Shown here piece after piece: positions 41,667-53,026 of a stretch of DNA of 64,000 bases; the stretch's first letter is position 1, and each line of letters starts with the position of its first letter. Origin of the DNA: Rusavskia elegans. Its lineage: Eukaryota; Ascomycota; Lecanoromycetes; Teloschistales; Teloschistaceae. Under the pieces are notes generated by a model. That model made no database searches and was not told where the DNA came from. It saw only the letters and a program-made list of their open reading frames with translations. The translations under genes and the position numbers were made by a program. The DNA lies in NCBI GenBank assembly GCA_011316305.1, contig SAUG01000012.1, forward strand, positions 310,001-374,000, written 5' to 3'.

Positions 41667-44001
41667 TCACTTGCCTTGCTCCCCCCCAAGCGGAGTAGGA
41701 GCAATCCGTCGCTTCTTCGGCGCTGCCTCCTCTCTTTCGGACTCGCTCGTGTCCCGTTTACCCAGAACGCTTCCGCTCACCGAGCTGGGAGCACTGATCC
41801 CTCCTCCCATGGGCGTTTGTGGTGGTGTCGTCCATGGAAGAGTGCCGAATGAGTTGCTTGCTGCCACGCTAGGCACATTGCCCAGTGTTGGTGTAGGGTT
41901 GCTGGTGATGATGCCGCCCGAGCTTTGCATATGCGACGACTGCGTCGCTATCGATGATGCCGAATTCGACCGTGTCGGGCTGGGAGGCTGCCCGATCGCG
42001 CCGGTCAAAGGTGACGCTGATGGGGCTGCGATCAGAGGAGGAGCGGAGATGGCCGTCGGCGTCGGCGTGGGCGTCACATGCGCCGATGAGACGGTTGAAA
42101 CAGCTGGCGAAGGGTGCTGCGCGCTGGGGATATGTCCAGTATAGATCTGCCCTAGCTCGCCTGGCTGGAAGGCAAGGTTCGAGCAGAATCCATCCGAGGA
42201 GCTCATCAGTAAAGTGAGTCCATCATTCGACCTGGTACGACGATTAGCTTTCTGATGTATCCATCTGGTTTCTGTACCATACCACGTCACATCGGTAAAA
42301 GTGGCATAGTGCAGGTTGCTGACAACGGCAATGGGCGTCTGCTGCTGTGTATCATACACCAGTACCGCGTCTTGAGTGGCTACGGCGTATACCACTCGGT
42401 ACGGCAATGCAAATGCCGGGGTGGGGCCCGCTGTATCCCCATCACTAGGCTTCGGCGACGAAGTTGGCCTGGTCGTATCGATCGGCGATGGCATGATAGC
42501 ACTACTTGGTGGCGGCGGGTCCATCGCCGAAGGGTTCGATGGAGATTTCGATGGGACCATGGGATCCGGCAGCGCCGCGATGGCTTCGTCTGCAGAGGCT
42601 GTATCGATGGTGATTTGCGTTGTTGGTCTCTGGTTATGACGAAGGGTGTAGAAAACAGGAGAGCACTTCACCGCTATCGAAGGCTTCTTGTGTCCAGGCA
42701 GATGGGCGATAGGGGGTCGGTTCAAACCAGCCCGTGTGTAGATGTAGACTGTATTGATAACTTCATCCACGTTCTTGGCGCCATTGCTCGGGTGTGACAT
42801 CTTGTATTGACCTGCTGGCGTGAAGAGGAGGCTGCCGTCAGGTGCAAAAGTCAAGCGCCGGAAGAAGGAGGTGTGGGTCTCGTTGGCGTATATGCTGGCG
42901 TTCTTGACACCGAGGTTGCCAATCAGAAATGGGTTTGGTGAATTCTCCATTGGCCTGACGGCGGGTAAAGGCATCGACGGAGCTGGCGATGCAGAGCGAC
43001 GCATGGAGGGTGAGGAGCCAAAGGAGGAACGTCGACTGGGCGTGATGACTGGGGGGTTCATCGGCAGTGCGAGCGACGCCGGCGTTCCTGGCAATGAGGC
43101 AGCCGGTGACGCTGGTGCTAAAGAGGCCAAGTCAGCGCCGGCCTCGAGCGGTCGCGGACTTGGTTCTGGCGGTGCAGGACTGTTGGTAGAGATTCTTCGA
43201 GTCGGAAGATCCATTTTGGTGACTTTGTTGTGTTGGTTCAAGGTGGGCTGGCCGTCCTTGGTTTTGAGGTTATAGATGTGGACAGACCGATCGGATGATT
43301 GCGTGGCTACGTATTCATTCAGAGGATCCCAAGCTACGCCTTGGACGTAGTGGTTGTGCTCCGCGATTTGCCGAACCATTTGTCCTAGAGTCGATTAGAC
43401 AGCGATTCAAGACTGGGAGCTTTCACACACCAGTCGAGGCGTTGTAGATTCTCGCAATGTTGTCCATACTTCCGGTGATGAAGAAGACAGCGTCTGGGGA
43501 CCAAGCCAGATCGTATATCTCGGCGCCGGAAGTCGAGCGGCACATGTGTTTGATCCGCCAGCTCTCCTTGTCCTCGATGGTATCTTCCCCAAAGGCCTGT
43601 CCATTCAAGGGAGTATCTGAAGGTACCCACAACAGTGTATTGCCATCATCGCCAGCACTTGCGAGCATTTCACCTTGCGTCTGTCAGCGGTTGCGGGGAT
43701 GACCTGAAGCTTCTCCATACCCCGTGGAGCGAATCGGACGACATTGACAGCTTGAGTGTGCTGGGAAAGAAATCAGCATCCTCAAGAGTAACATCAAGCT
43801 TGGCGATCAGCATACTTTGATCAGAGTAGAGAGGTATGTCACGGTACGATGTTCTCCATCTCGTTCCAGCCTCCACAAGCGGACATTGTTATCTCCTCCT
43901 GCTGTAGCAAAGCGACCTTTGTTGCTGTGGGGCTCGAAGTGGGCAGAGTATATGGGGGTGTTCTCGTTGTGCCATGAGATGAGGAGCGGAGAAGCTTTCA
44001 T
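41667..44001 (-). CDS. CAC2: Chromatin assembly factor 1, p60/Cac2 subunit (WD40)
   Basis: Model: complement(join(41667..42231, 42283..43384, 43431..43673, 43721..43760, 43816..44001)), 711 residues. CAF-1 deposits H3-H4 behind the replication fork and binds PCNA through its large subunit; p60 is the WD40 propeller. WD repeats are clear: FATAGGDNNVRLWRLE, MLASAGDDGNTLLW, FFITGSMDNIARIYNAS, VATQSSDRSVHIYNLK and, later, VVYAVATQDAVLVYDTQQ and LTLLMSSSDGFCSNLAFQPG. The start MKASPLLISWHNENTPIYSA is the standard one. Intron 42232-42282 is 51 bases, so it reads through in frame; removing it restores VTWSNDGLTLLMSSSDG. The middle and C-terminus are Pro/Ser-rich linkers longer than in yeast. The C-terminal tail carries a basic PKKRR NLS. 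Confidence 0.93.
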
Positions 44002-45742
44002 CTTGCCGCCAACTGACCCGCAGATGGGATTGTGTAGCCAATCGCTTTTGGGGTCCTATCGCTGAGGTCCGAGTTGCAACGAGTGGTGATTCCTGGCGAA
44101 TTGGCAGGGCGGGGTTTCCTGATGGCGAAGATAAAGTAGGTGGGATGGAGAGGGGGTGAAAGGGGACTGGGAGACAATTGTATTCTGTGGTATTGGACAC
44201 CACAGTCAAAGTCCGAATGACGGGCGGAAATGGCTCAGACGAGGCAACAATGGATCAGGAGGAGGAGGAGCTACCTGTGAGGTGCAGTTGTGTCTTCGCC
44301 GTGACTGTTTCAGCACATGGGGGGTGGTTGCTAGCGCGACGGACGCGGTAAAAGGAGGATTGAATTATTCCTCCTCTGTTTCTACGGAGTACTTTTCACT
44401 CTTGTACACAGTACGTAGTCTAGGTCAGATCATGATCCCTCTGCTGCGGTGCTCTTTGGATGCATTTGGGGGATTCAACGGCACGTGTCGTATCAAATCG
44501 TTGGTCGTGTTCACGATCGACTTCGAACCGTCCCATCGATTACACTCCTGGCGGATTATGGGACGTTTCATCAATAGAGTACATTACCATGTATTCCAAT
44601 CCTTTGCTCCTGCTGCGAAGTCCTGAGCGGAGGTATTGGACGTGTACCATCTACTCTACGTTCACCGTGTTCTTTCAAGTGGGGCATGACCATCTCTCGC
44701 AGCTGATCCCTGTTTGTTTATCCTTGAGGCGGTCCTTTTCTTGGATCCAAACGGTGTCAGATTGAACGGTTGGTTGCAGGTGGTCGATACTCTAAATGAA
44801 CCTCGTTGCATCCGCTCGAGATGAAGTCAGCACATCGTCAGTTTATCGGGGCGACAAGCATCAGACAGCTTAAGAGCCGAGTAGTGGAATCTACGATTGT
44901 ATCGTGACAGCGAAGCAATAATCATTGGAGGGAACGAACTCCCATATCGAGGTGTCATGCTAACGAACATGCGCAATCGGGCAGCCTGGAACAGCTGCAA
45001 CTCCACTAATGCAGCTTTGACTTGTAGTGAAGATGAGAGGGGGCCTGTACATCCAGCAGCACGAGCATCCTGTCGTCACTCGATCTCGATATAAGCGGTC
45101 GGATTCGCCGTGCAGATACCGCATCTGGTTTTTGACAGCTGCTCCCAAGACGATAAAGTCTTCCGATGCACTCGCCCTGCAGAAGTTCGCTTCCTGCTCC
45201 AAACAAATCAACGTTGGAGTGTGGCAAGGATCATGACTCATAAGAGAAACACAGTCATCACATCACGAAGCGGTCCTTCGACAAGACTCATACCTGGACC
45301 GATCCAGACTCATGAAATCATGACTAGGTAGTGCCATATGTATGCAGCTGTACAGGCAAGCTTGACAGGCTAACAAGGTCTGTTTTGCCGTTTTTTGACT
45401 TCTGCTCCCCGCAATCCTAATCTATCCGCCGTTAGCCTCCATTGCAACAGCTGAGATTCCGAGTGGCGTCATTGCATTGCATTTCAACAGAAGTGCATTT
45501 GACAGCTTTTGATGCAAGACGCTGTCAGGTACCCAACCAGTCGGCCAGGTCTGTTGTCAAGCGACACGAACAATATGTTCTTCCCTCAATTGATCGACTG
45601 CCAAGCGCCTCTACTAGGTATATAGATCCAGTCCCGGTCCACTTCCTCGACCTTTGCTCTCGACGTCACTACATCTCAATATCCTAAACGATGAGCATTG
45701 GGAAGGTCTTCAAGCACCGCTCTTGTGAGAGTCCTTGGACTC
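44002..45742. other. Divergent intergenic region
   Basis: About 1.7 kb upstream of CAF-1 p60 (minus) and the ABCC gene (plus). ORFs up to 156 codons are present, but they lack protein-like character. No CRE, MCB, tRNA or repeat noticed. Confidence 0.45.
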
Positions 45743-48700
45743 ATGGCTCCCTCTGATGCCTCTCGGGTCGTCACCGACACCGTTACTCTAGGTTTGATTG
45801 TCATTTGCACACTCCCGTCCTTGATTGTAACATTCAGGAAGCTCAGATCACGTTCGAGAAATGATTTTCAAGAATCCGAGAAGCCATATGAAGACGAAGA
45901 TGGGCGTGCTACCGAAGCGTCAGCCAAGAGCTTCTCGACCACTCTGCCAATCTACCTCGTTCTCGGAAGTTCCGTTGCAGGCCTTAGTCTTTCAACCGCC
46001 ACCGCAATCCAGAGCACAGTAAGAGCGAAAACTCACGAGCACCTACATTCATGGCTAGCTTTGGCTTGTTGGGTCAGTATTTCTCGCTTGACAAGGCCCC
46101 TGCTTGACTGAAATTGGAGCAGATCCTGCTTGCGTTTCAAGCGTTGGTCCTATCCTGCGAACGAGGTCCTATCAAACGTTTCCACTGTGCCTTAGCCAGC
46201 GCAGCGTCCTTCCTCATCTTCATAGTCAGTCTTTGTTGGCGGAATAGATACCTCCGATCTCCCCAGCCAGCACAGGGTGAACGAACATTGCATGTAATCC
46301 TCATCGCAGGTCAGCTCGCATGTGCAAGCGTATCCTGTTTGTCATGCTTAGGACTTCCTCGCAGGCCTTGCGTGTACATAAATCATCAAGCGGTCGACAA
46401 ACAATTTTCCGTTTCCATCCTTAATCGCTGGACTTTCACCTGGGCGCATGAACTCCTTTCTTTCGCCAAGGAAAACCATGGCCTGGACATGGTGCATCTG
46501 CCGCGACTCCACCTCCGTCTGCGATCGAGTTACCTTGAAAAATCATTCAACGAAAAGAAGCGGAGCAATTTACTGTGGAAGAACTTGCTCCGAGTCCATC
46601 GGCTAGAATTGGCCGGTCAATCTTTACTATCAATGAGTCAAGGCGTTGCCCAGTTTGCACCTCAGCTTGCCATGTACAAGCTTCTTGGATTACTCGAGCA
46701 GCGATCACAGGGAAATGCCATTGCAGAAGAGGCTTGGGGTTGGGTGTTAGGCCTTGGATTCGCTCTCATTGTCACTGCCTGGCTTGAAACCCAGATGCTT
46801 TGGGTTGTCTGGGCTAGGATGGGCTCGCTGGTTAGGTCAGAGCTCAGCGCTCTCATCTTCTCCAAATCAACACAACGAAAGGACTCCAAAGGACACCAGA
46901 AGGCGAGGACAGAAGGAATAATCGAAGCCAATGGAGCGACGGAACCATTCGCCCATGGTTTTGCGAACCAAAAGCAAGCCCAGCTGGGTGCACCTCTGCC
47001 TCGACCTCTTGATGGCGACGACAACGAAGAGGTTGAGAAATCGCGACAGAGCGTGATCAATCTAGTGGCTATAGACACCAAACGCATTTCTGATTTTGCT
47101 GCGTGCCATTGGATCTTCAGCCAAACCATCGCCAAAATGATTGCAAGCATCTTCTTCCTGACGAAGCTCATAGGATGGCCTAGTCTGCTTGCCGGCTTGG
47201 CGTTTGCAGCCTTGACATTACCATTCAATATCTGGGCATCTCGTACCTACAGCAGGACTCAAACTGGATTGATGAAGGCAAGGGATCATAAGATGGTTGT
47301 GGTGACCGAGGCACTGCGGGGCATCCGCCAGATTAAGTTTTCTGCGCTTGAGTCGCCATGGGAAGCCAAGATCGGCAAACAGAGGGCAGACGAATTGAGG
47401 ATGCAGTGGAGAGCTTTCGCTGCAGATACCGCCTTGATTGCGATCTGGATACTTGGACCTGTCATGCTTTCTGCGGTTTCCTTAGGGGTCTTCGCCATCC
47501 TTCAAGGGGAACTATCCCCTTCAATTGCTTTCACAACCATCACCGTGTTTGCACAAATCGAGATGGCGTTGGCCATCATACCCGAGCTGACATCTGACGG
47601 TCTCGAGGCATGGGTGAGCCTGCAAAGAGTAGAAGATTACTTGGACGCACCGGAAAAGGAGGAGTATGCGATACCCTCAGAGACGGTTGCATTTGACGGT
47701 GCTTCTGTCGCTTGGCCGTCAGATAGCCAGGAAGAGGATCCAGATCGCTTCATCCTCAGGGATATCAACCTTCAGTTTCCAGCCAATCAATTGAGCGTAG
47801 TATTCGGTAAGACAGGTTCGGGGAAAAGTCTGCTCCTTGCGGCCATTCTTGGGGAAGCCGACATAATTGCTGGGACAGTCAGAGTTCCTCAACCACCCCT
47901 TCAACGATATGATCACAAAGCAAATAAATCAAACTGGGTTATTGACGGTGCCGTGGCATTTGTGGCCCAGATTCCGTGGATTGAAAACGCAACGATCAAA
48001 GATAATATCCTTTTCGGCTTGCCCTTCGACAAGGAGCGGTACCATAAGGTCCTCTTGTCGTGTGCCTTGACAAAAGACCTCGACATGCTTCCTGATGGAG
48101 AGCTTACAGAAATAGGCGCCAATGGTATTAATCTGAGTGGTGGCCAGCGATGGCGTGTGACCTTTGCACGGGCTCTGTATTCACGAGCAGGTATACTCGT
48201 GCTCGATGACATCTTTAGCGCTGTTGATACTCACGTTGGCCGGCAATTGTTCGAGGAAGCTCTGACCGGCGAACTTGGTAAAGGCCGCACCCGGATTCTC
48301 GTGACGCATCATCTAAGTCTCTGTCTGTCCCGGACAGCATATGCCGTATCACTCAATGCCGGCACGGTGGAACATGCAGGTTTTGTGAAGGATTTACAGG
48401 AACGCGGTATACTGGAGCAGCTTCCGAGCGAGCAAGAATACTTACCTACACCACAACCAACAAGCATCACGGACGCGGAGGAGACCTTTGCAAAGCTCAG
48501 TGACAAGGATGATAGCCTAAGGAAACCCATAATAACCGCGACAGATCGCTCGGTGAGAATTGATGATGGTCAAGTTGATACCAAAGGCAAAGGCCAGCCC
48601 AAAAAATTCACCGAGGAAGAGAGTAGAGAGAAGGGTTCCGTAAAGTTCGGTATCTGGAAAGAGTATTTAGTGACCGGTGGAGGATGGTGGTTCTGGCCTT

Positions 48701-50739
48701 CGATCCTTCTCTTCTTCATGTTCTACCAACTCCTCGTACTAAGCAGATCTTGGTGGATAAGCATCTGGACTCGATCATATCAGACTGAATCAGTTCTTAT
48801 TCAGCAGACTCAGTATTATCAACAGTACCGCTACGTCCAAACTACACATCTCTTTCCTTCCGTTGGGGCTGTCCAGAGACAGTCTAACGATGACCTCACC
48901 TATTATTTAGGAATTTATGTTGGTATTTCGATCCTCATATGCATTTCGGGGACCTGGAGATATTACTTCGTTTTCATGGCCTCACTGAGAGCATCCCGGA
49001 GGCTATTCGATAGTTTGACATATGCAATCCTTCGAGCACCGCTACGATGGCTGGACACAGTACCTGTGGGACGTGTACTAAACCGATTCACCGCCGACTT
49101 TGCGTAAGTCCTTGGAGTACAATGCAATTCTTAGACTGACACTGCGAAAAGGATCGTTGATAGCCGATTGGGTAATGACGTGGGCTTCATGCTATATCAA
49201 GTCATTCAGCTTGTGGGCATCATTGTCGCAGGCTTATTCGTGTCCCCTTATATGCTTCTATCGGCTCTCGGATTGCTCATCATATGCTTGTTTGTGGGAG
49301 CCCGGTTCATGGCTGGGGCAAGAGAAGTCAAACGGCTGGAGAGTAATGCGAAGAGTCCCATCTTTGAACAATTTGGCTCAGCTCTTGCCGGAATCGGTAC
49401 TATTCGAGCCTTTGCGAAAGTCGATGACTACATGGACCGGTATGTATCTCTTTGAAGCTACACCTTGGGCTATGAGCTGGCCTTATGCTGATTCTCCCTA
49501 GTATGTTCGAGAAAATCGATGCACATGCGCGCACTTACTGGTACATTTGCCTGTTCAATCGATGGATGGCATTTCGGTTGAACGTCGTCGGCGCCTTCTT
49601 CGCTGTTTTGGTTGCGGCCGTGATCGTTTCGACAAAGGGCATTGACGCCTCCCTGGCTGGATTTGCACTCAGCTTTGCATTGCAGTACAGCGGTACAATT
49701 ACGTACACGATTCGGCAGTACACAAGTGTAGAGTTAGGTGAGCTGACCCCTTCGTCAGGCTACTGAATGCCACTAATGAGCCGCAGCAATGAACGCCATG
49801 GAGCGGATCGTCGAATACTCCCGGATCCCCGTTGAAAAACAAGAAGGGACCGTTGTACCGGCGCATTGGCCAACGGAAGGACGCCTCCAAGTCGAAGGGG
49901 TAGTGGCCGGGTACGCTCCAGATCTCCCCCCGGTTCTCAAAGGGCTGTCTTTCGAGGTCACCAGAAATCAACGGATAGGCGTCATTGGAAGGACAGGGGC
50001 CGGCAAGTCATCTCTAACGCTTGCCCTGTTTCGCTTTCTAGAAGCTCGAGAAGGGAAAATAGTCATCGATGGAATCGACATATCGAAGATGAAATTACAT
50101 GACCTAAGGAGTCGACTTGCCATTATTCCCCAAGATCCAGTCCTGTTCTCTGGAACAGTTCGCTCGAACCTTGACGCTTTCGACGAGCATGGTGACGCAG
50201 AGCTTCACGATGCGCTCGAGCGCGTTCATCTCATCCGCGGTACGGGCAACGTTTCCAGAGGCGAATCCGCATCAGCACCTGTTACGGATGCGCCTAGCTC
50301 CCTCGCTCTCTCGGATGTCAACAGTAATATCTTCTCGAGCCTGTCATCTCGCATAAGCGAAGGAGGTCTCAATCTTTCTCAAGGACAACGCCAGCTTCTA
50401 TGCCTCGCACGAGCCATCGTCTCGCGACCCAAGATCATGGTTCTCGACGAGGCGACTTCAGCCGTCGATATGGCGACCGACGTTCTCATTCAGCGTAGCA
50501 TTCGTGAGGAGTTTGAGGACAGTACCCTTCTTGTTATTGCACACCGGTTGTCGACGATTGCGGATTTCGACAGGATATTGGTTATGAGTGATGGGAGAGC
50601 GGTAGAATATGATACCCCAAGGAATTTGTTGGCGAAAAGGGGCGCTTTTTGGGAAATGGTGGAGCAGAGTGGTGATAGGGATAGACTTGAGGAAATCATT
50701 TTGGGTGTGGATCTGGGAGTTGAGGAAGGGAGGGCTTGA
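45743..50739 (+). CDS. ABC transporter, ABCC/MRP subfamily
   Basis: Model: join(45743..46072, 46123..49103, 49152..49439, 49502..49737, 49787..50739), 1595 residues. All four introns are short, with GT..AG ends, and keep frame. The layout is an N-terminal membrane region (TMD0-like), TMD1, NBD1, TMD2, NBD2. NBD1 has Walker [13 protein letters not shown], signature [16 protein letters not shown] and Walker [16 protein letters not shown]2 has [27 protein letters not shown] and [12 protein letters not shown]. Asp follows Walker B in NBD1 where Glu is usual (ILVLDD), as in many ABCC proteins, so NBD1 is probably the degenerate site. Likely a vacuolar or plasma-membrane exporter of conjugates or drugs; substrate unknown. 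No biosynthetic cluster surrounds it. An in-frame ATG at 45690 is out of frame with exon 1, so 45743 is preferred. Confidence 0.92.
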
Positions 50740-50922
50740 AAAGGCTGGGTAGCTGAATGGCGTTGGGCTGCTGGATATACAGGAATATGTAGATAAGTCG
50801 CAAAGGATGCGAGTATCAGATACTCACAACATACAGGACTCAGGAGCGAGAAAATAATGGCGCGTACGCCATAGCACGTCAATTTCCCATCAATACATTC
50901 TTCGCTACATGAAAATGCATCC

Positions 50923-52438
50923 TCACTCCAGCACCGCTCTCCAACCCTTCCTCCCCTCAAACCCTTCCACACCCTCATCCACCATAATTTCCTCCGCCGT
51001 CCCTCCCGTCACAACACTCCTCTCAAAATCTCTCCCTCGGACAAAGAAAGGCTCAAACCCCAGCAACCCGTCGCCATCTTCATCCCGCCTCCTCACCCAT
51101 CTCCTTACACCATCGCCGTCGACGAAGGGCGTGAAACCGGATCCGTGCCGATCAAGGGAAAGGTACCATCTGCGCTGATGGATCGAATGGATGGAATTCG
51201 TGGCGCCAGGGTAGGCGTTTGAAAGACGGATTTGTTCGTCCGATTGGTCTTCGATCGAGCGTTCGTGTTGGGCTGTTGGTGGGGTGGTGGCATTTGAGGC
51301 CGTGGTACCATTGCTGTGGTTGTCTTGAATGATGTCGTTTTCATTAGATGAGGAAGGTATTTCTGCCCTTTGAAGATACCGTGAGGAAGGATCCCCTCTC
51401 CGGCGCTTGCGGACGGGTGGTTTGGGTTGCGAGTGGCGGTTGTTGGATGGTGGGAGGCGGAGGGAGAGGGTGTAGTTTGCGGGTAAATGGGTGCCGTGGA
51501 GGCGGAGACGAATTTTATGCTTTCAAGGTGTGTTAGCCATGAGAAGGAAGGGTTGTGTATTCGAGACATACGTTTTTGAAAGCTTGATGGAACTTCGAAC
51601 TCTCGGGTATTGTTGACGGTTGGTGGGACTCATCTGATGAAGAAGTGGAGAGCTCGTTGTCTGTTTGCTTTTTTTGATCGCTGTGGTAGGGCAGGATGCT
51701 GTATTCGCCCGTATCCCAGATGAGCATACTGCCTGTTGAGGATGAAGCTGTTTCGATTAGGTGGTTCTGGATGCGCGCGTTTTAGCTACGGTCCGTTCGT
51801 AGTGGTCGCTGATCAAGTGCATTTTATGTCTTGCTGAAAAAAAAGCATGATGGCCTACATGCCATCCTGAGGTAAAACGTGTAGGGAAAACAAGATGTAT
51901 ATAAGAACAGTAGACCAATAAAACATACCCACAAACAATGCACCCGCGTCTCCGTAGCATTCCTATTCAATCTCCTGGAATTCGGATTCCCAGGCAGTCC
52001 ATACATGATTGCGAAGCTGATGGAGCTGGTTTCTGAAATTTGAAGCCGGAGATCATAGTGCAGTCCCGCAACGGGATGATCATGCTGATGCACGACGAAA
52101 TGACGTCCATGTGGGTGGCGATTCCGTTTGTAGAGGTCTACGAAGTCAGGGATGGATAGGCGTGGTCCAGGACTTTTAGGCCGCACGGCCCGAGCGAGAT
52201 GGCTAGAGAAGTATGAAAGGTGTTCTTGGATTTGGAACTCGCCGGCTTCGATTGATGCGGGAGTCGGAGCCTTTGTATCGCTGTGGTTCTGGGATCCATT
52301 GGCAATTACCGCAGGGTTGAATTCGTCTGCGTTGGAAAAATGTATCCGTAGTTTTGACCTTCTTGATTTGGGCGGTGAAATGGGAGCCTGCAGGGAGGTT
52401 GGGGGTGTGGTAGGTCTTTCTTCGTCAGACGAAGTCAT
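50923..52438 (-). CDS. LigD-type 3'-phosphoesterase domain protein
   Basis: Model: complement(join(50923..51519, 51572..51766, 51929..52438)), 433 residues. Exon 1 holds the phosphoesterase (PE) domain: HPHGRHFVVHQHDHPVAGLH and HYDLRLQISETSSI, the His/Asp core known from bacterial LigD, which trims 3'-phosphate and ribonucleotide ends before end-joining. Exon 2 gives NHLIETASSS, SMLIWDTGEYSILP; exon 3 finishes with IRLSNAYPGATNSIHSIHQR, GFEPFFVRGRDFERSVVTGG and the Glu/Gly-rich C-terminus. No ligase or polymerase domain is present, as usual for eukaryotic homologues. A start at 52438 (MTSSDEERPTTPP) fits. Role in DNA end processing is inferred from the domain. Divergent from RAD2, with U6 between. 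Confidence 0.85.
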
Positions 52439-53026
52439 GTTGTGAAGTTCCTCAGGGCGGTCGTTGAAGGCGACGCCGTTTTCCTTTCCAGTGGTCCAGC
52501 CATTAAGCTATGTACCTATGCGACTGCAAACAATTTCAAGTTAGCACAGGCGATTTATCTAATGTTTGATCATGAGAGGACAGCTAGAACGTTATGAAAA
52601 TGAATGCCAAAAAAGATCCAAAAAGAAGTGGCCGGGGTACGGCTCGAATTATCAAAAAAATTTTGAGCTTCTCTTTGATTGAGCGTGTCATCCTTAGTGC
52701 AGGGGCCATGCTAATCTTCTCTGTATCGTTTCAAATTAGACCAAATGCCCGAAGGCAAAAGCAATTAAACAATATGCAATATATATACCAAGATGTCAAA
52801 TCTGGGACCTCAAAATGTGTTGATCTCGCAGGTGTGCTCCCCTTCACTCGATTGCAAGAGCAACACAACAATGCATGGTCATTCTTAGCCATTGCAAATA
52901 CACAGATCTTCTTTCAATTATCGGAACTACAGGCCTCTGGCAGCGCTCGCATACGGACGTAGCGCATTCTTCATCATGATAGTCACACAATCCTAACCCT
53001 TGCCACCCCTTCCTTGAGCCGTCGCG
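52439..53026. promoter_or_regulatory. Divergent 588-base region holding U6, between PE-domain gene and RAD2
   Basis: The two repair genes start 588 bases apart and point away from each other. Within lies the U6 gene on the minus strand, its 5' end 269 bases from the RAD2 ATG and its terminator about 215 bases from the PE ATG. A TATATAT (about 52780-52787) lies 23-30 bases upstream of the U6 5' end. A weak B-box-like AATTCGAGCC (minus, 52641-52650) follows the terminator. Sequence match to the B-box consensus is only partial. Confidence 0.5.
52654..52757 (-). ncRNA. U6 spliceosomal snRNA
   Basis: The minus strand carries a complete U6: a 5' stem-loop with a UUCG loop (TGCCTTCGGGCA, from 52757), TTTGGTCTAATTTGAAACGA, the ACAGAGA box (52718-52724), AGAAGATTAGCATGGCCCC with the AGC triad, CTGCACTAAGGATGACACGC and a 3' internal stem region, ending in a run of seven T (52654-52660), a Pol III terminator. 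About 102 nucleotides, normal for U6. No mRNA-type intron interrupts it, unlike Schizosaccharomyces. The TATA-like box upstream fits a Pol III promoter. U6 is the catalytic RNA of the spliceosome, so this gene must be expressed strongly unless other copies exist. Confidence 0.95.

Noticed and set aside
44156..44626. 156-codon plus-strand ORF upstream of the CAF-1 gene
   Set aside because: Composition is not protein-like, no splice or start context, no family resemblance.
51105..51569. 154-codon minus-strand ORF in the PE-domain gene
   Set aside because: It is an off-frame reading of exon 3; the spliced frame gives the conserved C-terminal blocks instead.
52594..52962. 122-codon plus-strand ORF across the U6 gene
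   Set aside because: It runs antisense through a clearly functional U6 snRNA and its promoter.
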